Shown here in pieces: positions 22,420 through 30,796 of a stretch of 64,000 nucleotides of DNA. This DNA is from Rhytidiadelphus loreus (lineage: Eukaryota; Streptophyta; Bryopsida; Hypnales; Hylocomiaceae), in contig OX344764.1 in NCBI GenBank assembly GCA_947034895.1, positions 60,679,348 to 60,743,347 on the forward strand, written 5' to 3'. How positions within the stretch are numbered: the stretch's first letter is position 1; each line of letters starts with the position of its first letter. The notes beneath the pieces are model-generated. The model had not been told where the DNA came from. It did no database searches and was given only the letters and a program-made list of their open reading frames with translations. The position numbers were made by a program, and so were the translations under genes.

Positions 22420-23804
22420 CCCATAGAAGACCAAGAGTTCTTAAGGAATTCTCATCTCAGTTCACATAATGCTTAGAATCTCAATTCTCATCGTGATTTT
22501 TTTGAAACTTTCTTTGAAGATAGAAGAATATATCATCTTTGTAGAAATATAGCATTTTTTCAATTAGTATTTGAAAGAAAAAGTTATGCCACCCTAAAGC
22601 CAAAAATGGAGGTCAGTGGACACCTCAAATATTATATTTTTGTCTACATGTGAAGCTTTGATTCATTGTAATTGGACTAGTAATGCAAAAGTTATGGACA
22701 ATCTTGTTTTTTGGACAAACTTAGCATTTTCTTGAAAACAAAACTTGGAGGGTTCATTTTTTAATGCAATTTTCACAATTTTTCTAAACATTTATTTGAC
22801 AAGGTTAAATTTGCTCACTAGAACAATCTCATCATTGGAATAATTGCATTTCAATTCCATCTTAGAACTCTTAACAATTTAATTTTTTTTTCAATCTTGG
22901 ACCTACTTCTACTTTAAAAAATTTTAACCCCTAAAGGACCAAGGCCTTTTTCTTGCCAAAAAACATTCAAAATTGCCATTTCTATTGCAAAGAGTAAAAA
23001 ATTTGGAAATTGTTTCTTTTGCACATCTAATCGTCTAACTATAGGATCTATACATAATTAGTATAAAAATGTGTGGAATAAATTTCAGAAATGAATCTTG
23101 CAAGTTATTTTTTGAAGAAGATTCTTAGATTGCTAGAAAAACAAGATTGTCTATAATTTTCACACCACTTATCCAAATGAAATGAATCAAAGCTTTCCGT
23201 TGAGAAAAAAATATAATATATGAGGAAAAAAAATTAAAATTTTTGAATGTTTTTTTGTTGCCTTTGTTTTGAACTTATTTGGGCACAACTTTTGTTCCTA
23301 GGCACCATTTGAGAAAACATTATATTTCCTTAAAGATAATTAGTTTTTCTATCTTTAAAAAAAGTTTCAAAAACTTATGACAAAAAATGAGACTGTAGGT
23401 ACATGCCCAAAATTCAATTTGTCAACCAAAGGGACGATGGTCCTTTAGGGATTAAAGAATGCAAATCAAGTGCTTTTATTAGTGAATATTTTTCCCTAGA
23501 CTTTCAACTTATTTATTCAACGTATGTGTCTTTTAATTCAAAGTATGTAGTGCAAAAAATTTCCACAAATGACAGTCAAAGTCAACTGAAATTGCAGGTC
23601 ACAGTTCAGAATTTTGTTTTCCCAACTTTGATTGTTAATATCTTCCAATCTATACGGTCAAACTTCATGAAATTTTTACCACGTGATCTTAGACAAGTGA
23701 AGTACAAGATCTTACGGTTAGATTCTAAAAATAAAAAAAATCTATTTTTTTGGATGAATGCAGCAAAAGTGGCAGTTTTGAACTGTAGTACAGAATTTGC
23801 CCTT
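22420..23804 (+). mobile_element. TTAA-family relic in the hAT right arm
   Basis: TTAA at 22416-22419 is followed by CCCATAGAAGACC, and interior sequence follows copy A (6037-6974), including TATCTTCCAATCTATACGG and GGATGAATGCAGCAAAA near 23640-23770. The right end is lost where the GC-rich subterminal array begins. A second, inverted TTAA element (22928-23451) is nested in it. Confidence 0.55.
22928..23451 (-). mobile_element. Short TTAA-flanked element (524 bp), nested
   Basis: It begins CCCCTAAAGGACCAAGG after TTAA (22924-22927) and ends TGGTCCTTTAGGGA before TTAA (23452-23455). Its interior matches the family in reverse orientation. No coding capacity. Confidence 0.65.
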
Positions 23805-23912
23805 ACCCGCACTCGCCCCTACCCGCGGTCGCCCCTACCCGCAGTCGCCCCTACCCGCGGTCGCCCTCTACCCGTAGTTGCCCCCACCCGAAGTCGCCCT
23901 AAATTTGTGACG
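23805..23912 (-). repeat. Right subterminal array of the GC-rich 15-mer
   Basis: Seven tandem variants read CGCCCCTACCCGCGGT on the plus strand, the reverse complement of the left array's motif. With 11655-11890 this gives the inverted subterminal architecture typical of hAT ends. Confidence 0.75.
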
Positions 23913-24064
23913 TGGCTGCCACATGGCAGCCAAGTAAGCCTAGGTAAATGGGGGGTAAATTCTGTAAAAGTCAAAGGGTAAAGTTGACTCTATTAGATGG
24001 ACAGGACCCTCTACTAGACGTCTTCGACGTCGAGTTTGTCGAGTTGTCCAGGTAGACAACCCTG

Positions 24065-24072
24065 CGGGTCGT
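24065..24072 (+). repeat. 8-bp target-site duplication, right copy
   Basis: CGGGTCGT follows the right end of the hAT-like element and equals 11461-11468. Confidence 0.85.
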
Positions 24073-24842
24073 TGAATACGTCCCACTGCTACATGTAGCA
24101 GCTCAGGTGGTGCCATGTTGGTCCACCAAAGCCGAGGTCTGTGAGCTCGTGAACCCACTGCAGCCGCATCCAATAGAATGGGAATTCCAAGAATTTCATG
24201 AATGCGATGGATGCTCTCAAGTGTGCGTGTACGTGAAGTACTTACCACTGACACATTTTCAATAATATACCCTGGTGGCCGCGGTTGAGAACTCTGAATA
24301 GAACGTATCACTCGCACCATATCATAAAACCGTGAGGAACGGTTGTCCTTCAAGCCATTATGCTTACCCGCCATAGACATACCTTGGCATGGCCAGCCCG
24401 CAATAATTAAATCCACATGCCCCAATCGTACAATGTCTTCATGTGAAATCAAAGAAATATCGCTCGGTAGTACAACAAATGCGGTCTTAATAGCAGTGGT
24501 GCTTAATAAGGATGGAAAAGCTCGGCGCATCCGTTGAGCATGCCGCTTGGCTACTTGTCGTGCCATGTCGTCGTTGTCCACATAAATGTAACGCCTCACA
24601 TTTACACCCGCTTGTAACACTGCTGCCAGTCCACTGCCAATACCACCAAATAACTCCAAAAGTGTAATACTTTCGTTTGGCGGCTTCCAATGGATCGTAG
24701 AAGTATCCAAAGGTGGGCCGTTATCATCCGCACCCCCACCTTCCTCCTCATTTTGTGGCAACAAAGAGTGTTGCCACGCCTCTTGGATCACCGTTTCTGC
24801 GGCATGTTGTAGGTCGGCGGTGCTGTTCCACGCCGATTCCAT
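24065..24842 (-). CDS. DNA (cytosine-5) methyltransferase, N-terminal part
   Basis: The minus-strand frame from ATG 24842 encodes the catalytic half of a C5-cytosine methyltransferase: motif I LELFGGIGSGLAA, an acidic motif II region (YVDND), motif IV with the catalytic Pro-Cys (GWPCQGMSMAGK), motif VI (ENV) and motif VIII (SRAHRPRLWWTN). The motif order is canonical, not the permuted order of plant DRM enzymes. The enzyme would transfer methyl from S-adenosylmethionine to cytosine in DNA. It overlaps the end of the gag-protease frame by 55 nt in the -1 register and continues, once the 12.6-kb insertion is discounted, at 11460-10748 and then into RT. It is thus a domain of the retroelement polyprotein, not a host gene. 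Methyltransferases captured by retrotransposons have been reported in charophyte algae and dinoflagellates (established work); a land-plant example is less familiar to me. Confidence 0.92.
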
Positions 24843-27800
24843 CCCAGGTTGATATAAATCTTCGCCCCAGCTTCCAAAGCTTGAATGTCATCCACTTTTT
24901 CTGTCGAAGCAATCATAGAAGGATTTTCAAAATCCTCCTCAAACCAAGATGGACCATTTGCTACAAGCCCAGAAAAACAATAGAGATCAGCTAAATTTCC
25001 GGTGAGAACTCGTATAAAACGAGTTGGCAGTTGGGCCTTGCGTCCATCCCCTGCTTGCCATCCCGGTCTATATGATGTTGTCTCCTCCCAAAAGTCCAAG
25101 GTGAAATCCATAGGGTATAATACCATAGCACCTACCAAAACGTCATAAGATTTGGCCTCCGTGACTATAGCTTTCACCTTCATGAAGTTAGCATCTTCAA
25201 CATCATCATAGCGTAGTCGTAGTGTCAACTCGCTCCGTGTGATGCCATTTGCTTGCTCCGTCCCCCCCATAGAAGTACTAATCGTCCATGGACATGTTTC
25301 CAATGTGTCCTTGGTCAAACCCAAGCCTTCAATGGCTGAATCACCCAGCATCAAGGGTTGTGCACCGGAATCCAGTAGTACCCGTTGAGGCACAAAAACC
25401 TTCCCTTTGGGCCCAACTAATTGGAAAATGCCTTGGGAATTGTCTAGTACCACCACTCCTGGAGTGATGGATGACCGCTCTATTGCCGGGCGTGCTGGCA
25501 TAGTCTTCAATCGAGCAGCTGCTGATAAAAGCCCCTCTGACTCAATCCAATCACCATCATCTACCGCTTGTGGCTCAAGCGTAGTTTCCATGGCACTAAC
25601 CGATGTTGAGGTGCCTTCCTCACACATGGTAGCTGCCAATTGGAATATTGTAGCAGCACTGAACTGTGCATTTGCAATCATGGATGTTGAAAACAAAGGA
25701 GCATGACAAATGGTAGTCGCTGCCTTAAAAAGTGTGCCCGTACCTAAACCACTTGTCTTTGTAACTGGAATGGATCGGCGATTGCTGGAGTTTGGAATTG
25801 ATGGAACCATGGATGAAGTGGGAACCACATCCTCCAATGTGAATGACTCTGGCAACCTCGCTTGTCGGTTGGTTGCACCTCGCTGTGGATCCAATCCCGA
25901 ACTTGCCCCTCGTGGTGCATCATGCACCACAATCTTACTCCGTGTTGTAACAAAAGCATCCCTTGGCGTGCCATTGGCATCCGCCAGACCACATAACATG
26001 TGGTCGTCCTCTTCTGCATAAAAGGACGTTGTGGTCCTTTGTGAAGAAGATCCCTTGGCCTCCGTAGTAGCACTCATTGCTGCCATCTTAGCCTCCAACT
26101 CTGTGAATCGGGCCTTCCATGATTTCTTCTCTCCTCCCACAGGCTTGGCCTCTTTAGAGTAAGTTCCCTTGGCATCTTTGGCTCCCTTAGGCTTGAGTTC
26201 TGGATGCAACTTCCAACAACTAGCCTCTCCATGGCCCTTGACACCGCAACCAGAGCAGAATCCACCAATCTTGGCGGTTTCTTTCTTGGATTTCTTCTTG
26301 CAATCTCGTCGACGATGACCAAGTCCACCACAATTAAAACAAGTAATATCCGCATCCCCCACATTGGCTGGAATGCTAGCCTTAGCAGATTTAGTCTTCT
26401 CGGGTTGTTTCTCCTCCTTTCGCAAGAAGCCCATGGCTGCTTTTTCCTCCAAAAGATTAATTTCAATTCTCTCAGAGGTCTCAAAAATATACCTTAAGGT
26501 GGGTGGGACACCCAACCTCAATGCTTCACCTCGAACAAGAGTTTTGAGCTCTTTATCCAAGATGCTATACCAGTGCTGAACCGCCTGCTGTTCAGTCACT
26601 CCGTGAGTGGCGGAAATCAACCGCCTCAGTCTCGAATGTGCCTCTCGCAATGACTCATCACTTCCATGTGCAAATGTGCGAAATGACTTCATTTTATCTG
26701 CCCTTTGTCCATAGTAATCCCGCTGCAGCTGCAAAAAGAATTGAGATGTAGGATTGAAGGGGGGTGGATTAGTCACTGGCACTAGGCCCGTGGTCACGGT
26801 GGCCTCTTGGCCTCCCACGCTTGCGCCCCCTTCCTCTTGCTTTCCTTTGCTAGCAGGCACTATGGTCGTGGATCCCCCTCCCCAAACATCAGCATAGTTT
26901 GGAGTGTAGTAATCCCGCCAGGCTAAGATCTCGGTGGAATGAGCAAGCTCAAATTCCCCATAGTCAGCCAAAGGCGCCCCTTCAAGACACCCAAATAATG
27001 CCCTCCACACCATGTATGGATTGAAACTAGTGTTTCGAGACTTTTGGAGTTCACACCACATGGTGAACTCCCGGCGGAAGTCATCCACTTCCATGGTGCC
27101 ATTGGCACCGGAAAACCGCCGGACTCCCCGATCAACACCTCCATATGGTGTAGTCATCTCGTCCCACGCAAATATAAATTCGCTATGAACAAGTGTTACC
27201 TCGTGGTCAATTGTGATGATAGGTAATTCTCTTCCCCCGTCACCTTCAATGTCTTCCACCCAATCTACTTGCTCGTCGATAAATTGCGGAACAAAATCAC
27301 TTGGGATCCCTCTACCAACGAAAGGCCTCTGACTTCGAGGGCGCACGGGTACGACAACACTGGTGTCTGATGCCTCAGAAACAATGTCCCTGGCAAATGG
27401 TGTCCCGCTTCTGGTATAACCCGGCCTCCCAAGCGGATCCAGCTTTTACATATAAAACAAAGTTTATATGTAAAGCTGCCAAGCCTCGTGTGTCCCTTCC
27501 ACAGCCTTACAATAAATTGTGGGTGGAACCTCTATGTCAAGGAAACGAAGTGTTAAAGAATCCCAAATACTAGACGCCCTCTCAAGCCACCAACCTTGTT
27601 CCCACTGCCACGTGGTGTGGAACAAGTAATCTCCAGCTCGAAACTCAGTGAAGATCAAAGAAAATGTGGGCAATTGAATTGCACCCTCGAAAACGTGTCT
27701 CACCACTTCTCGACGTTGACCCTCGTTCTTCAACACCACTGACACTTGTGGGATGACCAAATCAATTACCTCCACACGCCCTCTTGTCCGACTCAACGGT

Positions 27801-28162
27801 GCTCCAATCACGGGCAACTCTGCTCGTAAATCCCGAATGATGCGCACCCCACGTTGTTGAGTCCAAAATTTGATGGTTTTTGGACCTAAAACCTTAGTGC
27901 CCGGTTGCCCAAATGATTGGACTCCAAGTCGATCACGAGCCAACGGTGAGAGTGTAAATGGTAGAGCTAGTTCTTGGGGTTGTTGTCTTAGAGAAGATTC
28001 ACTGGATGACCCTAAATGAAGAGTTTGAAAAGATTCAAGAACTTCCTGAAGATCATCTATAGTCAAGTGAATTTTCACTTCTTCTTCTTCTTCTTCTTCT
28101 TCTTCCGTACTTTGAATTGGTATTAGTCTAAAAGACTTAGGGACCCCTTTGCCTTTGTCCAT
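24788..28162 (-). pseudogene. Retroelement Gag and aspartic protease
   Basis: From ATG 28162 (MDKGKGVPK) a frame runs to TAA at 27464-27466. After a second TAA at 27446-27448 the same frame stays open to 24788. Both stops lie in a 33-bp palindromic insertion; without it the frame is continuous, about 1113 codons. The first 230 residues include a run of nine glutamates and have no recognisable fold. The second part has a retrotransposon Gag-like region (residues with YYGQRADKMKSF and a following helical stretch), two zinc knuckles (CFNCGGLGHRRRDC and CSGCGVKGHGEASC, near 26220-26330), and a retropepsin motif VLLDSGAQPLMLG near 25340-25370. Gag packages RNA; the protease cuts the polyprotein. 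The frame ends at 24788 and overlaps the methyltransferase frame by 55 nt from its ATG (about 100 nt of shared open frame), a layout suited to -1 frameshifting, though I see no canonical slippery heptamer. Confidence 0.85.
27445..27477. repeat. 33-bp palindromic insertion with AGCT duplication
   Basis: AGCT at 27441-27444 and 27474-27477 bracket a 29-bp near-perfect palindrome (TTTACATATAAA, six-base loop, TTTATATGTAA). It puts two TAA codons into the Gag frame, and its length of 33 is a multiple of three. It looks like a tiny hairpin insertion or an excision footprint. Confidence 0.7.
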
Positions 28163-28278
28163 GGCGATACCATGTGATCCCAACTACCATTGCAAATTCC
28201 ACCAAACAAAACTCACAAAATACCAAGGATATGATGTGGTAAAGCAAGTAACCAAACTTAGGGAATGAACCCTAAATT

Positions 28279-28330
28279 CTTATATATAAGTTGGTGATTA
28301 GCACACACCGCTAAGTCACCCTATATAAGC
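28279..28330 (-). promoter_or_regulatory. Possible TATA boxes upstream of Gag
   Basis: On the minus strand GCTTATATAGGG (28319-28330) lies about 160 bp and CTTATATATAAG (near 28280-28291) about 120 bp before the Gag ATG. They could drive the retroelement transcript. No experimental basis. Confidence 0.35.
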
Positions 28331-28375
28331 CCTAGCTAATAATTGCTAGGCTAACTCCACCCAACTACTATAAAA

Positions 28376-28804
28376 CTAGGAGCAAATCTGAAAATCAGTC
28401 ATCCGGTTGCGGTTGAGATATCTGCAACCCACCATGGTAATAGTAGCCTCTACCTCATGCAAAAATCGTGCATACATGAAACGTTGCAATATCATGTCAC
28501 GGTCGTCATCCCAACACTCTAATGTGACAAACGGTGTCAACTCTACACATAGGCGATGTGCCATCATGCCAAGCTGACCAACATTGGCACACTGTGACTG
28601 TACCAAGTCTGCCTGCCATATGTCCCAAAACTTAGGCTCAAAGTGTTGCAGTCCTCGTGCAGGTAGGCGCTCTAAGATAAATTTGAGCAATGCTGCAATA
28701 AAATCTGCCTTCTCCAACCACTGTTCATACCCTGACAATATCCGCCGCTCTGGGGGTCTCACATCTCTGGGTTGGACAGCCGCCTGTGCCCTAGTAGTAA
28801 GCAT
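28376..28804 (-). CDS. Unknown 142-residue open frame upstream of Gag
   Basis: An ATG at 28804 opens 142 codons ending in TAG at 28376. The product is rich in hydrophobic and aromatic residues (for example FEPKFWDIWQADLVQ and CVELTPFVTLECWDD) and has no domain I recognise. It is in the same register as Gag but separated by about 210 bases with several stops and possible TATA boxes, so it is not simply the Gag N-terminus. Base composition is like the coding parts of the element rather than like the AT-rich flanks. It may be an accessory gene or a captured fragment, or the frame may be fortuitous. Confidence 0.35.
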   Translation of the reverse strand: MLTTRAQAAVQPRDVRPPERRILSGYEQWLEKADFIAALLKFILERLPARGLQHFEPKFWDIWQADLVQSQCANVGQLGMMAHRLCVELTPFVTLECWDDDRDMILQRFMYARFLHEVEATITMVGCRYLNRNRMTDFQICS

Positions 28805-28962
28805 AAGTAGGCAATGCTGGGGCTCCCAACCCTAAACACTTCCTAAGATGGTCCAAATACCTCCACAATCAACAAGTCTCACAAACAACCCTTCTTTTTC
28901 TTTTCTTTTTTTTACAAAAACTGGGCCTTAAGCGCCCTGTGCACAGGCAAAGCGTACCTGGG

Positions 28963-29013
28963 TGACCGGTTCGACCGGTCACCACGCCCTAAATGACCGG
29001 TGATCACCGGTCA
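28963..29013. repeat. Pair of ACCGGT-rich palindromes
   Basis: TGACCGGTTCGACCGGTCA (28963-28981) is an 8-bp inverted repeat with a 3-base loop, and TGACCGGTGATCACCGGTCA (28994-29013) is a perfect 20-bp palindrome. Both share the TGACCGGT half-site, so there are four half-sites within 51 bp. They could be a binding site cluster or hairpins. Confidence 0.7.
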
Positions 29014-29088
29014 TCTGCTCGCTTGTACCGTCTGCTCGGGGTGGTCTGATTCAGGCTCCGAGGATTTCTTACAAGCTTCAGCGTCCTT

Positions 29089-29340
29089 CTATGTGATAGC
29101 TAAAAACTTCTTGAACAAGATTGCGAGCTGCCCTGCCGTGGTGTCGAGATCCAAGTCCCCAACGTAGATCGTGCTGGCCTGCTTCGCCTTCGCTTCTTCT
29201 TCCGGTCCGTGTTGGCCAGGCTGTCGTAGCTGGAGCTCGGTTAGTTTATACTCTCCCTCGATTCGTGATTTTGACTCCCTCTCCTGCACTCAATTGCTGA
29301 TCAGCCAATGCTTCTTTCCAAGAAAGAGATAGCTATAGAA
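29089..29340 (-). pseudogene. Captured host gene fragment with RRM start
   Basis: The minus strand translates to a hydrophilic leader and then STIYVGDLDLDTTAGQLAILF, the first beta strand (RNP2) and helix of an RNA recognition motif like those of poly(A)-binding-type proteins. It stops after FLAIT, before RNP1. The upstream minus-strand sequence to about 29790 looks like a plant 5' untranslated region. The fragment lies inside the 23.7-kb TTAA element, so it looks like gene capture (exon 1 plus leader). The exact parent gene cannot be fixed from this length. Confidence 0.55.
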
Positions 29341-29403
29341 CCAAAAACACTTCCCCAGATTTGAAATTCAAAAGAATCTCCACCCTTCTTTAGAAATTCA
29401 AGC

Positions 29404-29486
29404 TCCCTTCTCTGCTCTTTTCGACGAGCAAGATCTCGACATGCTGCCTTCTCTGCTCCTTTCGACTAGCAAGATCTCGACATGGC
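29404..29486 (+). repeat. Two-copy 41-bp tandem duplication
   Basis: CTTCTCTGCTC.TTTCGAC.AGCAAGATCTCGACATG occurs twice in tandem with few changes. Confidence 0.75.
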
Positions 29487-29610
29487 CCTGCTTGACTGTG
29501 AGCCTTCGTGCTATTGAGCTGCGGAGTTAAGGTCAAAATATTGTAGCTAGTTCAAAAATTCGAAACAGTTGCACAGAATCGACGATAACCACAACGAGCT
29601 CGAAGCAGCT

Positions 29611-29789
29611 ACACTAGAGCATTCACGGCCTCAAATTCCACCCACAATCGCAAATCGCACATTCGCAGCTAAACTGGAGGTCTGGAGCAGTCACGACCCC
29701 AAACCCACCCACAGTCACAGGTCACAGATTTGCAGCTAAATTGGAGGTCTGCAGCAGTCACAGCCCCAAATCCACCCACAGTCACAGAT
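29611..29789 (+). repeat. Two-to-three-copy tandem repeat, about 75 bp unit
   Basis: Successive units share AGCTAAANTGGAGGTCTG and CCCACCCACAGTCACAG blocks with drift. They lie in the presumed captured leader sequence. Confidence 0.6.
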
Positions 29790-30682
29790 GGCTAACTACG
29801 ACTACCCAGCTACTATAAAAAAAATAATGTCCTGTGTTGCCAAATCCTCAAAACAACAGCGACTCCGTAGATTGACACAAGCCCATGTTCTAGTACTCCC
29901 CGCAAGCTTAAAGTCTCGTTTCCCTTCCCCGTGTGTGTGGCCCCCCCAACTCCAAGTTCTAACTTGGAGTGTTTCTAGGAGAGAGATAACCTTTTTCCCT
30001 AAAGTCTTGGAATTCTCTTAGGTGGCTCATTCCTAACCCACCCTTTCCTTATCCTAATCCCCAAAGCTAAGCCAATAATGCACCTAATTTCCAAATATGG
30101 GTTTAGGACCCATTTCCAAGGCTAAAACCCCCTAAACCCGTGGTTATGGTGTCCAAGCTCCAACTTTGCTTGCAATTCCAGCACACACAAAACACATCAA
30201 AAACACTTCAAAACTCATTTTTCTACTACTTTGGGTGTCAATTTTCACTACGTGTACACCTATAAATGTAGTGAGATCTTTTTCAAGTAATAAGACGTGA
30301 GGAAAAGCTTCTAAAGAAACTGGAAAAACCTCACAACGAACTACAAAGTCAAGTCGATGCCATTCTTGAAGAATGATTGCATATTTGGATGAAGCTCACG
30401 AGGCAAAACCTCTCACTCCATCACATGGGAGACTCAACTTGAAAAAGATGAGTCTCCAAGAACTCTTCGTCAAGGTCAAAGGGATTGAGGTCCCCAAACG
30501 AGATACCAAGTTCCCGTTGGCGTCTTGGGCCCTCCAAGCCTTCTTGAACACCTTCCGAACTCTGTAAAAGTCGCCCTGATACGAAATGAACACCCACACG
30601 CCTCTCATGACATACCCTTCAAAAGCTTATGATGGTCAAACCCAACAAACTTTCATTTTGGAGAGACGGAATTCCGTCGATG
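29790..30682. other. Outer part of the 23.7-kb element, no gene recognised
   Basis: Short frames (30373-30567 plus, 30396-30608 minus) overlap each other and show no family features. A perfect 14-bp palindrome GACGGAATTCCGTC lies at 30667-30680, next to the terminal inverted repeat. No LTR counterpart to 7003-7597 is found here. Confidence 0.45.
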
Positions 30683-30695
30683 GGGCGCTCAGGGG

Positions 30696-30796
30696 TTAAA
30701 CTCAAACTAATGGCAGAACTTGATAAAACCCGAGCGGTTAACTTTAAAAGTTTAGTTTCCAAATTGTGTTGAAAACAAGTCAAAGTTTAGTGTCCA
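30696..30796 (+). repeat. Left LTR-like repeat, terminal part
   Basis: After the right TTAA of the 23.7-kb element, sequence resumes that aligns with 38246-38345, including AAAGTTTAG..TCCAAAA at the end. This is the rest of the LTR copy begun at 4403. Confidence 0.6.

Larger units (their letters stand above)
11469..24064. mobile_element. 12.6-kb hAT-like non-autonomous transposon
   Basis: Perfect 8-bp duplications (CGGGTCGT) flank inverted ends CAGGGTTGTCT (11469-11479 and reverse complement at 24054-24064). An 8-bp duplication with CAGGG-type ends is diagnostic of the hAT superfamily. Beyond the first 11 bases the ends diverge, but both have GTCGA-rich stretches, an ACCTAGG/CCTAGG block, a GACGTGGC-type block and subterminal arrays of a GGGCGACNNCGGGT motif in mirror orientation. 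No hAT transposase is visible. The element sits in the methyltransferase gene of a retroelement and its removal restores the reading frame, so it is a later arrival. At 12.6 kb it is very large for a non-autonomous hAT element; about half of it is satellite. Confidence 0.85.
7003..30695 (-). mobile_element. 23.7-kb TTAA-flanked element carrying a retroelement
   Basis: The left end CCCCTGAGCGCCC (7003-7015) and right end GGGCGCTCAGGGG (30683-30695) are perfect 13-bp inverted repeats flanked by TTAA at 6999-7002 and 30696-30699. At 38246-38249 the right LTR copy has the same flanking sequence with a single TTAA, an empty-site equivalent. The ends resemble the smaller TTAA family, especially the copy at 55523. 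No piggyBac-type transposase is recognisable. The cargo is a complete but decayed gag-DNMT-RT-IN-PHD retroelement, a region with a captured gene fragment, and a secondary 12.6-kb hAT-like insertion. Without that insertion the element is about 11.1 kb. Whether the retroelement inserted into a TTAA element or the two move as one unit is not settled by the sequence. Confidence 0.72.

Noticed and set aside
7003..30695. A flanking LTR pair for the gag-DNMT-pol element
   Set aside because: Reading 7003-7597 against 28163-30695 by eye gave no direct repeat; also no convincing primer-binding site. A dot plot could overturn this.
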